A stretch of 64,000 nt of DNA, taken from Paenibacillus sp. FSL R5-0517 (lineage in GTDB: Bacteria; Bacillota; Bacilli; Paenibacillales; Paenibacillaceae). The first letter of the stretch is position 1, and the number at the start of each line of letters is the position of its first letter. A program made the translations under genes and the position numbers. Location of the stretch: the NCBI RefSeq assembly GCF_037974355.1, contig NZ_CP150235.1, positions 6,634,001 to 6,698,000 on the forward strand, written 5' to 3'. The notes below the pieces were generated by a model, which saw only the letters and a program-made list of their open reading frames with translations, had not been told where the DNA came from and made no database searches. Shown piece by piece: positions 18,113 to 25,892 of the stretch.

Positions 18113-18158
18113 AAAAACGCCTCCGTTATCACTTCTCAGTGATGTACAGAGGCGTTTT
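18113..18158. terminator. Terminator after GNAT gene
   Basis: AAAACGCCTC (from 18114) pairs with GAGGCGTTTT (18149-18158), and an inner TATCACT/AGTGAT pair extends the stem. T-runs flank both sides. Confidence 0.8.
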
Positions 18159-18267
18159 GTATTCAGGCAACACATTCATTCGCAACCCAACAACGGTATA
18201 TGGTAAGTACAGACTCTGAATATAACAACTAGGTATCCTAACTTACTTGCCAGCTACGCGTTGTGTC

Positions 18268-19362
18268 TTAGCCCAGTGCCAGACGGTCTGGCTCTGATTC
18301 GGCAGTGTTGTTCTTCATTTGTTTACTGCGCAACTGTCCGCAAGCAGCATCGATATCCGTACCATGTTCCATACGGACAGTGGAGTTAATGTTGTTCTTT
18401 TTGAGCGTATCATAGAAGCCCAGAATCGACTCCTCAGTACTCCGTTGATACTGACTGTGCTCATCCACCGGGTTGTATGGGATCAGATTCACACTGACCA
18501 TACTTCTGCGACTGGACAACAGTTCAGCAAGCTCCGCGGCATGCTCACGTTGATCGTTAACATCACGCAGGAGGATATACTCGAACATGATGCGTTTGTT
18601 CGTCGTAGCCAGATAATAATCGACTGCATCCATTAATTGCTCGATCGGGAAAGCCCGGTTAATCTTCATGATGTGCGTACGCAGTTCATTATTAGGCGCA
18701 TGCAGGGAGATCGCCAGATTGACCTGCAGACTGCTGTCTGCAAATTCCTTGATTTTGTCCGGAAGGCCACTCGTGGACACCGTTATGCGTTTGGCGGCAA
18801 GTGCCAGTCCTTTGCGATCCTTGATGACTTCGATGAAATCACTCATGTGCTGGAAGTTATCGAATGGTTCACCAATACCCATCACAACCACGTTGGTTAC
18901 CCGTTCGTCTTGTCCCGCTGCATCCAGATGTCGCTGCACATGCATAATCTGTTCGACAATCTCTCCAGCAGTCAAGTCACGGCTCTTCTTGATCAGACCG
19001 CTCGCACAGAAGCTACAGCCAATATTACAGCCGACTTGTGTGGTCACACAGACAGTCAGTCCGTATTTTTGCCGCATCAATACCGTCTCAATCAGGTTGC
19101 CGTCCTGCATTCGAAGCAGGAATTTCACGGTACCATCTGCCGATTCCTGTTTCACATGTTCGCTCAGCGAGTTCATGGTGAAATGCTCGGAGAGAACGTC
19201 CAGACATTCCTGACGGACATCGGACATCGCCGGGAAATCATGCACACGCTCTTGGTATAACCATTCCCAAATCCGGGATGCACGGGATTTCTTCTGTCCA
19301 TGCTCCGGCAGCCAGGAACGTAATTGCTCTAATGTTAATCCATATATGGATGATTTGTTCAT
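18268..19362 (-). CDS. rlmN: RlmN-type 23S rRNA (adenine-C2)-methyltransferase
   Basis: Radical-SAM enzyme that methylates A2503 of 23S rRNA (and A37 of some tRNAs). ATG 19362 follows AAGAGGAT (364 residues). The N-terminal domain is SIYGLTLEQLRSWL... RASRIWEWLYQ. The cluster motif CNIGCSFC sits near residues 112-120, with MGIGEPFDNF next. STSGLPDKI and SLHAPNNELRTHIMKINRAFP follow, and DIDAACGQL carries the C-terminal active-site Cys. The motif after the cluster reads CASGLIKKSRDL rather than the usual CASTLGGLKRNL, so this may be a second, divergent RlmN or a Cfr-related paralogue. Its leader contains a possible attenuator. Confidence 0.88.
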   Translation of the reverse strand: MNKSSIYGLTLEQLRSWLPEHGQKKSRASRIWEWLYQERVHDFPAMSDVRQECLDVLSEHFTMNSLSEHVKQESADGTVKFLLRMQDGNLIETVLMRQKYGLTVCVTTQVGCNIGCSFCASGLIKKSRDLTAGEIVEQIMHVQRHLDAAGQDERVTNVVVMGIGEPFDNFQHMSDFIEVIKDRKGLALAAKRITVSTSGLPDKIKEFADSSLQVNLAISLHAPNNELRTHIMKINRAFPIEQLMDAVDYYLATTNKRIMFEYILLRDVNDQREHAAELAELLSSRRSMVSVNLIPYNPVDEHSQYQRSTEESILGFYDTLKKNNINSTVRMEHGTDIDAACGQLRSKQMKNNTAESEPDRLALG

Positions 19363-19413
19363 TGTATAATCCTCTTTTCGCAAAAAAGCATATGGCTTAT
19401 CGGTCCTACCCAA

Positions 19414-19487
19414 AAAACCTCTACTCCGTATTGTCCCAAAATTGACGAGGGAAAACAAGGGCTTTTGCATTTATTCCAAGAGGTTTT
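19414..19487 (-). terminator. Possible attenuator hairpin in the leader of the rlmN-like gene
   Basis: On the minus strand AAAACCTCT (19487-19479) pairs with AGAGGTTTT (19422-19414), followed by TT. It lies between the NSS transporter and the rlmN-like gene, 52 bases before the ATG. It may simply end the transporter transcript. Because a short reading frame runs into its 3' arm, it may instead be an attenuator. Confidence 0.5.
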
Positions 19488-19516
19488 ATCCATGGTAAAT
19501 CTGCACAACAGACCAT
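19421..19516 (-). CDS. Possible 31-residue leader peptide upstream of the rlmN-like gene
   Basis: ATG 19516 follows a weak AGGG by 6 bases. The frame begins MVCCADLPWIKPLG and ends at a TAG that falls right at the 3' arm of the hairpin at 19414-19487. Such placement is typical of leader peptides that control antibiotic-inducible ribosome-modification genes by stalling. No homologue is known to me and the SD is weak, so it may be chance. Confidence 0.25.
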   Translation of the reverse strand: MVCCADLPWIKPLGINAKALVFPRQFWDNTE

Positions 19517-19541
19517 ATTTAACCCTATCGGGCCTTCACAT

Positions 19542-20897
19542 TTAGAAGTGAATGATACCGGATGTGTGCAGTAGAACCAGCAGAACCAGGATCGGAGCCA
19601 CGTAACGCAGCATGAACAGCCACACACGGAACCATCCGGAACGCAAACCGGAAGCTTCAGCAGCCGTTTTCCAGAAGTATCCGGCAAAGATCGTCACAAG
19701 CAGTCCACCTACAGGCAACAGGATGTTGGATGCGACAAAGTCCATCCAGTCGAACACGCTCTTCGATCCAATCGTCCATTCAGGCAGCAAACCGAGCGAT
19801 AGTACCGAAGGAAGCCCCACGATAAAGACCCCTAGCGAGATAATCCATACCGCACGACTACGGCTCCATGACAGACGTTCCATGAAATACTTCACCGGGA
19901 CTTCCAGCAAGGACACGGCTGACGTCAAAGCCGCAATAGCGAGCAGGATGAAGAACAATCCGCCAAACAGGAATCCAAGCGGCATAGCTGAGAATGCTGC
20001 CGGAAGAGCCACAAAGATGAGTGACGGCCCTTGGTCCGGTGCAATACCGAACGAGAATGTCGTTGGGAAGATGATCAGACCAGCAATGAATGCATAGATG
20101 AGGTCACCGGCACCAACAGCGACGGTCGCTGCACCGAGAGATTGATTTTTATCCACATACGAACCGTAAGTCACCAGTATACCCATCCCGAGTGACAGGG
20201 AGAAGAAGGCATGTCCAAGCGCCACCAGTGCAGATTCCGTTGTCAGCTGCGAGAAATCCGGATTCAGGAAGAAGGAAACCCCGGCCCCTGCACCTGGCAA
20301 CGTAACAGCACGAATCATCAGGATAATAAGCAAAACCAACATTGCCGGAATCAGTACCTTGTTGAACTTCTCGATTCCGTTCGAAACGCCTTTGGCAACA
20401 ATCCAGCCTGTAATCAGAACTGCAACCAGCTGCCAAACGATCGGCAAATACCCGCTTACAAAGGAGCCGAATTGTCCAGCATAATCCGGATTATTAAACA
20501 ATGTTCCACTGAAGGAAGTCACTGCATATTGCAATGTCCAGCCCGCGATAATGACATAAAAGGACAGAATGATAAATGGCGTTAATACTTGCAGCAATCC
20601 GGCTGCGAGCCAACCCTTATGTCCACCTGCTTTGATAAAAGCAGTAGCAGCACTACCTCGTCCACTGCGACCAATCGCAAGTTCAGCCAGGAGCACTGGC
20701 AGACCGATGAGCAGCAAACAGACGATGAAGAGCAGGAAAAACGCAGCTCCTCCGTTCTCACCCGTAATGTACGGGAATTTCCACATGTTGCCCAGACCAA
20801 CCGAACTACCAATGGCTGCCAGGATAAATCCAGCTTGGGAAAAACGCTCTCCTTTGCCAGCGTTGTCTTGATTTCGATTAGGCTTACTAAAATTCAT
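19542..20897 (-). CDS. Sodium-dependent transporter, NSS/SNF family
   Basis: Eleven to twelve-span symporter of 451 residues. The first span carries the NSS sodium-site motif AAIGSSVGLGNMWKFPYITGENGGAAFFL. Other conserved parts are ELAIGRSGRG, VALGHAFFSLSLGMGILVTYGSY (span 6, substrate site) and ALTSAVSLLEVP (span 8). It resembles Bacillus YhdH/YocR. The substrate is probably an amino acid, not determinable here. GGAG precedes the ATG. It lies upstream of the rlmN-like gene on the same strand. Confidence 0.92.
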   Translation of the reverse strand: MNFSKPNRNQDNAGKGERFSQAGFILAAIGSSVGLGNMWKFPYITGENGGAAFFLLFIVCLLLIGLPVLLAELAIGRSGRGSAATAFIKAGGHKGWLAAGLLQVLTPFIILSFYVIIAGWTLQYAVTSFSGTLFNNPDYAGQFGSFVSGYLPIVWQLVAVLITGWIVAKGVSNGIEKFNKVLIPAMLVLLIILMIRAVTLPGAGAGVSFFLNPDFSQLTTESALVALGHAFFSLSLGMGILVTYGSYVDKNQSLGAATVAVGAGDLIYAFIAGLIIFPTTFSFGIAPDQGPSLIFVALPAAFSAMPLGFLFGGLFFILLAIAALTSAVSLLEVPVKYFMERLSWSRSRAVWIISLGVFIVGLPSVLSLGLLPEWTIGSKSVFDWMDFVASNILLPVGGLLVTIFAGYFWKTAAEASGLRSGWFRVWLFMLRYVAPILVLLVLLHTSGIIHF

Positions 20898-20943
20898 TGT
20901 ATCTACTCCATCACTTTAAAGTTTTCCCGTAATTATATACTAC

Positions 20944-20959
20944 TGACCTTGTCAGGTCA
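20944..20959. promoter_or_regulatory. Inverted repeat upstream of the NSS transporter gene
   Basis: TGACCT-TGTC-AGGTCA is a perfect 6-bp inverted repeat 47 bases before the transporter start, followed by repeated TTCGAAA units. It could be an operator; no regulator is encoded next to it. Confidence 0.3.
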
Positions 20960-21130
20960 TTCGAAATTCGAAATTTGTCGAAATGTTATTTTTTTACATA
21001 TAAAAACACTCGATCATCTTCATTCTCATAAGTTCCCTAAACACAGTATGTGATAAATTCTGTCAGGCCAACCGTATGGAGTTATAACATAACCATATTT
21101 CCAACCTTTCAAAACCCATTAGAGCGAAAA

Positions 21131-21172
21131 AGAGGTGTCCCTCAGCCACTTTGATGACTGGGGAACACCTCT
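21131..21172 (-). terminator. Terminator after greA
   Basis: AGAGGTGT (21131-21138) pairs with ACACCTCT (21165-21172), extended by a CCC/GGG step. On the minus strand the stem is followed by TTTTTC. It lies 10 bases after the greA stop. Confidence 0.85.
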
Positions 21173-21181
21173 CTTTTAAAA

Positions 21182-21658
21182 TTAAACTCTTATTTCAAGC
21201 AACTCATATTTGATAACACCCATCGGAGCATTAACATGAATGACGCTGCCCACTTCTTTGCCCATCAGTTCTTTGCCAAGTGGACTCTCATAGGAAATTT
21301 TATTATCTGCTACATCAGCCTCAGCAGGACCAACCAATTTATATTCAATCTTCTCAGCGAATTCGATATCATTGAGCAATACAGTGGAACCTACACCCAC
21401 TTTGGTAGCATCCATATTCTCGGATGTGATGACTTTGGCGTTTTTCAGCATCTTCTCCACGATCAGAATCCGTGTCTCCATAAAGGCCTGATCATCTTTG
21501 GCTGAATGATACTCACTATTTTCCTTCAGGTCACCGTAACTGATCGCGAGTTTCAGACGCTCAGCCAGTTCCTTACGCTTCACTGTCTTCAATTCCCTCA
21601 GTTCGTCCTCCAGCTTTTCCAAGCCTTCCTGTGTCAAAATCACTTCTTCATTAGCCAT
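21182..21658 (-). CDS. greA: Transcription elongation factor GreA
   Basis: 158 residues, the normal GreA length. It binds backtracked RNA polymerase and stimulates cleavage of the transcript 3' end. The N-terminal antiparallel coiled coil (residues about 1-75) carries the tip GDLKENSEYHSAKDDQ with its conserved acidic pair. The C-terminal FKBP-like domain has VGVGSTVLLNDIEFAEKIEYKLVGPAEAD and SPLGKELMGKEVGSV. It is a single-gene unit with its own terminator. Confidence 0.96.
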   Translation of the reverse strand: MANEEVILTQEGLEKLEDELRELKTVKRKELAERLKLAISYGDLKENSEYHSAKDDQAFMETRILIVEKMLKNAKVITSENMDATKVGVGSTVLLNDIEFAEKIEYKLVGPAEADVADNKISYESPLGKELMGKEVGSVIHVNAPMGVIKYELLEIRV

Positions 21659-21815
21659 TTTTCCATCTCCTAATCCTGCTATCTATCTATATTCTAACCT
21701 ATATCCACTCCAAAGGGTTAGCATACCCCAGAAAAAGAAATAGCTCATCCATATATTGTATTTCACTACCATCAAAATCATGATTACCTCTTGAATGATT
21801 TTCAGAGCTGTCCTA

Positions 21816-21837
21816 CTAATTGTACCGTTACAATTAG
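21816..21837. promoter_or_regulatory. 9-bp inverted repeat upstream of the NAT gene
   Basis: CTAATTGTA-CCGT-TACAATTAG is a perfect inverted repeat between greA and the NAT gene. It could be an operator for the NAT gene, which lies 107 bases downstream. No matching regulator is encoded nearby. Confidence 0.35.
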
Positions 21838-21944
21838 CTTAATTGACGATGTTGCTTTCACCCGTTGACTCTTACAATGAACTCAGGGCAGCAGAAGTTT
21901 ATAACCATTGCTTGCAGCCCAATATATATCCTGAGGTGATCTGA

Positions 21945-22817
21945 ATGAACGTTATATTAAATCCATCTGAAATACAGGCCTATCTGAAACGGATTGGCAT
22001 GAATGATATAAAGAAACCTACGCTGGAATACTTAATTGAACTCCAACGTACACATGTGCAATATCTTTCGTGGCAAACGGTCGATATTTTTGCAGGTCGT
22101 CCTGTAGGAATCAGTCTTCAAGAATCAATTCAGCTCATATTACAGGGGCGCAGCGGCTACTGCTTTCATCTAAACGGTGCATTTAGTGTTCTTCTCCGCT
22201 CGCTGGGTTATACGGTTGATTGGCATCGTGGCGGAGTACAGCCTCATGGGGAACAACCCCGCGTGAATTCATTCCATCTCGGTCTGTCTGTCCTTCTGCC
22301 GGATGCCGATCCAACAATTGAACGCTGGATTGTGGATGTAGGTCTTGGTGGAATGCCCTTTGAACCTCTGCCACTTCGTTATGGAACCCATGGTTCCGCT
22401 CCATTCACATACCAACTGATGCCATCATCTGTTGCTGCTGGGGGATGGCGGCTTGAGTACGAACCGAATGGGCCAAGTGAAGGCGTCGACTATGCTCCTG
22501 AAGCAGTTCACGATCTGGGGGAGTTCATACCGAAACATGAATTCTACAGTCGGGCGGCCGAATCCCCTTGGCATAATGTATTTTTGCTTCGTCAGCGGAA
22601 TGAGAACCGCAGTCACGAACTACGAGGATGTATGCTCCGAACACATGATATCGAAGGAATTCGGAAAACGGAAATTCAGAGTTATACCGAATGGCGTAAC
22701 GTATTAACTGAAATATTCCATGAACCCTTGGTGAATTACAGCGAACTGGAATGCCAGGACATGTGGGAACGAGTGCAGGCTGCGCATACGGAATGGAAAC
22801 AAGCGCAAGAAGCATAA
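21945..22817 (+). CDS. nat: Arylamine N-acetyltransferase
   Basis: Transfers acetyl from acetyl-CoA to arylamines or hydrazines. The 290 residues contain the NAT nucleophile motif RSGYCFHLNGAF with Cys73. His111 (NSFHLGLSV) and Asp131 (IVDVGLGG) complete the Cys-His-Asp triad at normal spacing. The N-terminal TLEYLIELQRTHVQYLSWQTVDIF also fits the family. It precedes sfp by 162 bases on the same strand. A CoA-dependent enzyme next to sfp may be chance. Confidence 0.9.
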   Translation: MNVILNPSEIQAYLKRIGMNDIKKPTLEYLIELQRTHVQYLSWQTVDIFAGRPVGISLQESIQLILQGRSGYCFHLNGAFSVLLRSLGYTVDWHRGGVQPHGEQPRVNSFHLGLSVLLPDADPTIERWIVDVGLGGMPFEPLPLRYGTHGSAPFTYQLMPSSVAAGGWRLEYEPNGPSEGVDYAPEAVHDLGEFIPKHEFYSRAAESPWHNVFLLRQRNENRSHELRGCMLRTHDIEGIRKTEIQSYTEWRNVLTEIFHEPLVNYSELECQDMWERVQAAHTEWKQAQEA

Positions 22818-22979
22818 AGAGGAAGATGCAGAACCTGAGGCCTTAACACGATATGGAAAACAGGATAATTATCTTGATTAAGCATCCGTATAGGGAGCAC
22901 TTAAATAGAAATCACATAAGGGATTGTTCCATATAAAGGAAAGCTACTGATCCACGCCGAATACGTCCTTAGGTGATAA

Positions 22980-23666
22980 ATGATGATAACGATTCGTGTA
23001 CTCCAAGTTCCAGAAGTAATGCCTGAGGCATACTGGAATCATTTTCTGTCCCAAGTCTCGGCAGAGCGTCGCACCCAGGCTTCACGTTTTGTTCGTCAGG
23101 CTGATGCGTATCGCTCCGTGTTGGGAGAAATATTGACTCGTGTGACTTTGAGCAGGTTAACTGGCCTAAGGCCAGCTGAGCTTTCTTTTACCCGTAATCC
23201 CTACGGCAAACCTTCCCTCAGCCAGCATTCGGATGTACAATTCAACGTCTCCCATTCTGGTGACTGGATTGCTCTGATCTCCGGCGGTACCGATGAACTG
23301 GGTGTGGACGTCGAGAAAATAGCCCCCATTGACATGCAGATTGCAGAACGTTTCTTCTCTCCAACGGAGAGCCAGTTCTTGTCCGCCACGCCTGACGATC
23401 GTCGGCTGAATACCTTCTACCGTCTATGGACGCTGAAGGAAAGTTATATCAAGGCAGTGGGTATGGGGTTGTCCATACCGCTGGACTCCTTCGCCATCCT
23501 GCCGGATGAGGGCGGAGTTTGGTATTGCGAGCAAGCCGGGGCATATCGCTTTCTCAGTCAGCGACTGGACGATGGGCATATGCTTGCGGCATGTTCGGCT
23601 GGGGGAGAGCTGCCAAGCCAGCCCAAGATTGTAACCTTGGAGGGTCTATATACGGAGTTGATGTAG
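22980..23666 (+). CDS. sfp: 4'-phosphopantetheinyl transferase, Sfp type
   Basis: Loads the phosphopantetheine arm of CoA on carrier-domain serines, here most likely the DhbB and DhbF carriers encoded 2 kb downstream on the other strand. The 228-residue protein has the Sfp motifs FTRNPYGKPSL, FNVSHSGDWIAL, GVDVEKI (Mg2+ binding Asp/Glu) and WTLKESYIKAVGMGL. The start ATG at 22980 follows AGGTGAT; a second ATG is the next codon. Length and motifs match Bacillus Sfp (224 residues). Confidence 0.93.
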   Translation: MMITIRVLQVPEVMPEAYWNHFLSQVSAERRTQASRFVRQADAYRSVLGEILTRVTLSRLTGLRPAELSFTRNPYGKPSLSQHSDVQFNVSHSGDWIALISGGTDELGVDVEKIAPIDMQIAERFFSPTESQFLSATPDDRRLNTFYRLWTLKESYIKAVGMGLSIPLDSFAILPDEGGVWYCEQAGAYRFLSQRLDDGHMLAACSAGGELPSQPKIVTLEGLYTELM

Positions 23667-23915
23667 TGTTCGGCTAGTTGCGGCTTATTAGGGGATCGTG
23701 AAGTATAGTTTGGATTTGGTTTTCAGGCTTGGGGTTTAGGGCCGGGTTTTGGGGGTCGGGGTTAAGATTGGGTTCATGCCCTAACGAACCTGACACGCCT
23801 TATGGGCTTCAATTACACAGGTCTGGCATTCTAAGGAACCCTACGCACCCTATATGCTCTAATATGTCCTTTTTCACGTTGATATTGCCGAATTCTGCAA
23901 CAATAAGGTATCTGA
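23667..23915. other. Gene-free region with a G-quadruplex-type run
   Basis: Just after sfp the plus strand becomes strongly G/T rich. At 23731-23761 it has five G-runs (GGGG, GGG, GGG, GGGGG, GGGG) separated by loops of 2-4 bases, which is a full intramolecular G-quadruplex pattern. The remainder has no reading frame with an SD. No function is assigned. Confidence 0.5.
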
Positions 23916-24040
23916 GGTTGGTTAGTTTTCCCAAAACACTAAAAATCCTCTATTAAGAGGTGATAGATTCGTTAGAATCTCTCACCTCTTCCTGCAAATC
24001 CTGCAAATAAATAAGTGACTAACCAATTAACTAACCAACC
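23916..24040. other. Nested inverted-repeat element between sfp and the MFS gene
   Basis: A 12-bp perfect outer inverted repeat (GGTTGGTTAGTT 23916-23927 with AACTAACCAACC 24029-24040) encloses a 16-bp hairpin (23955-23970 with 23975-23990, loop GTTA, one G-U pair). It also encloses a tandem duplicate CCTGCAAAT (23991-24008). This may be a small structured RNA, a degenerate MITE or part of the sfp terminator. It is not coding. Confidence 0.45.
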
Positions 24041-24041
24041 C

Positions 24042-24102
24042 AAAAAAAAGCGAGTCAATCCGGCGACAAATGAACCACGTCCCGTATGACTCGCTTTTTT
24101 TT
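24042..24102. terminator. Bidirectional terminator between sfp and the siderophore exporter gene
   Basis: AAAAAAAAGCGAGTCA (24042-24057) pairs exactly with TGACTCGCTTTTTTTT (24087-24102). T-runs of eight on both strands serve both converging units. Confidence 0.9.
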
Positions 24103-24165
24103 ATCAAAACCCTATCAGGTAGAACCGTCTACTTGTCTTTCGTTGCTTCATTCGCAAACTCAATC

Positions 24166-25647
24166 CTATCCTTCTTGCTGTACCACCGATTCAGAACTCA
24201 CAGCCGATGAACGATTCAACTTGCCAAACAATCCTCCAGCTGGCGTCTTTCGTATCGTGGCTGCCGCGTCAGCATCCCGGATCTTCAGGGCAAACCACAG
24301 CCCGATGAGCAGAAATGCTGCTGCCCCCAGCAAAGCCAAACGGTACGCCAACATATTCGACTCCATCGCGCCTGTAGCAGTCACCGTTGTTGTACCTACA
24401 CCTGCCAGAACAGCAGAGAGTAAAGCCATGCCGATGGCTGATCCCAGACGATTTTGTACCGTGAACCAAGTAGAAGCTCTCCCCATGGATGCAGGAGGAA
24501 TCTGGGCGAATGCAGCGATCTGTACCGCCCCTACCGTCTGTCCCAGGAAAATTCCCACACCGAACAATAATGAACGAATGAACCACGGGTTCGTATCCAC
24601 TGTGATCTGACTAAGCGTGATGAAAATGACTGCCGTACAGATCAAACCCATCGAGATCAGCTTTCGCGGGCCCAGCCGCGGATAAGTCCAAGGGACAAGC
24701 TGAGAAGCAATCATCAGTCCCAGCGCTTCTGGGAATGTGGTAAGTCCTGTTTCCAACGCAGAGGCCTGTAGTACATTTTGATACATTAATGGAAACACAT
24801 ACAGCATGCCCAGCAATCCGGCTGCCCCACATACGGATACCAAGCCTGTATAACGTAACAGTCGGTGCTTCAGCAAACGCAGATCAAGCAACGGCTGCTT
24901 GGCGCGCAGCTCGACCACGACGAGCAACGTCAGCAGCAGAATACCTGCAAAGCCCGCTCCCATAATAAGCGGTGACGTCCAGCCTCGCAGCGGCCCCTGA
25001 CTGAGCGCATACATCATCAGTGCGAGTCCCGGTGCAGATAATAACCACCCCGGCAGATCCAAAGGACCTGCTTCCTGTTCTCGGTGCTCCTTCAGATACA
25101 GCATGCCGAAGATCACGGCTGGAATACCAACAGGCAGATTCACATAGAAAATCCAGCGCCATGACAGTTGATCCACGATCAATCCGCTCACAATCGGCCC
25201 TAAGGCTGGAGCAAGGGCAATGGGCAGCACCAACATGCGAGATACCTTGGCCCGTTCCTGCGGTGGAAAGGTCCGAAACAGCATCGCCATCCCCACAGGT
25301 GTAAGCAGACCGCCCCCTGCTCCCTGCAAAATGCGGAAAAATGTCAACGTGCCTAGTTGATCAGCTGTGGCACACAGCGCAGAGGACACCGTAAACAGTG
25401 TCAGCGCCGACAGGAAAACCCGTTTCGTGCCCCATCGGTCACCAAGCCAGCCGGCGACAGGCAAAAATACTGCCAAACTCACCAAATAACCTACATTTAA
25501 GGTACCGGCAGCAGCCGGCGGAATACCCAGTTCGTTACTGATGGTTCGCAGCGCCACGTTTAAGACCGTTGCATCCATGGCAACCATAAACATCGCCAGA
25601 ACATAGACAATGCTCACAATTGCCTTTGGATTCAGACGAAACCTCAT
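24166..25647 (-). CDS. MFS exporter, DHA2 (14-span) family, probable siderophore exporter
   Basis: 493 residues with 14 predicted spans. DHA2 motifs are MDATVLNVALRTISNELG (motif D1), GWLGDRWGTKRVF (motif A) and LAPALGPIVSGLIVDQLSWRWIFYVNLPVG (motif C). The start ATG overlaps the TGA of the mbtH-like gene (ATGA, 25644-25647), making it the last gene of the dhb operon. Export of bacillibactin is inferred from this coupling. The known Bacillus bacillibactin exporter YmfD is a different, 12-span MFS type. Confidence 0.88.
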   Translation of the reverse strand: MRFRLNPKAIVSIVYVLAMFMVAMDATVLNVALRTISNELGIPPAAAGTLNVGYLVSLAVFLPVAGWLGDRWGTKRVFLSALTLFTVSSALCATADQLGTLTFFRILQGAGGGLLTPVGMAMLFRTFPPQERAKVSRMLVLPIALAPALGPIVSGLIVDQLSWRWIFYVNLPVGIPAVIFGMLYLKEHREQEAGPLDLPGWLLSAPGLALMMYALSQGPLRGWTSPLIMGAGFAGILLLTLLVVVELRAKQPLLDLRLLKHRLLRYTGLVSVCGAAGLLGMLYVFPLMYQNVLQASALETGLTTFPEALGLMIASQLVPWTYPRLGPRKLISMGLICTAVIFITLSQITVDTNPWFIRSLLFGVGIFLGQTVGAVQIAAFAQIPPASMGRASTWFTVQNRLGSAIGMALLSAVLAGVGTTTVTATGAMESNMLAYRLALLGAAAFLLIGLWFALKIRDADAAATIRKTPAGGLFGKLNRSSAVSSESVVQQEG

Positions 25648-25880
25648 CTGCCAGCCTCATGAATCATGCCAGGCATCCCCGTTTCATCACAGAGACTCAG
25701 AGGCTTCAGGTCTGTCCACTGCTCCGCAATGTAATCCAGACATACACGTCGTTTGGCTTTCCCCAGCACCAGGGTCCAACCTGCCGGTACCGGAATGGAT
25801 GCAGGCCACAGCGAATACTGTCCTTCATCATTCATTAACACCAGATAATTGCTGTCTTCATGTTCAAAAGGGTTGCTCAT
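25644..25880 (-). CDS. MbtH-like protein
   Basis: Small activator that binds NRPS adenylation domains. The 78 residues carry the family pattern: NPFEHEDSNYLVLMNDEGQYSLWP, then PAGWTLV and CLDYIAEQWTDLKPLSL. It follows dhbF by 12 bases with AGGAGGAT and overlaps the exporter gene by 4 bases. It probably helps fold or activate DhbF. Confidence 0.95.
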   Translation of the reverse strand: MSNPFEHEDSNYLVLMNDEGQYSLWPASIPVPAGWTLVLGKAKRRVCLDYIAEQWTDLKPLSLCDETGMPGMIHEAGR

Positions 25881-25892
25881 CAGCTTATCCTC

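Noticed and set aside
18637..19260. Two long plus-strand frames opposite rlmN
   Set aside because: Antisense to conserved radical-SAM codons; no SD.
19542..20897. Repeat-like or mobile sequence around the NSS transporter
   Set aside because: No inverted ends, transposase or target duplications; ordinary gene.
22864..22873. GATAATTATC as a Fur box before sfp
   Set aside because: Only a 10-base palindrome; it does not extend to the 7-1-7 arrangement, unlike the three good boxes.
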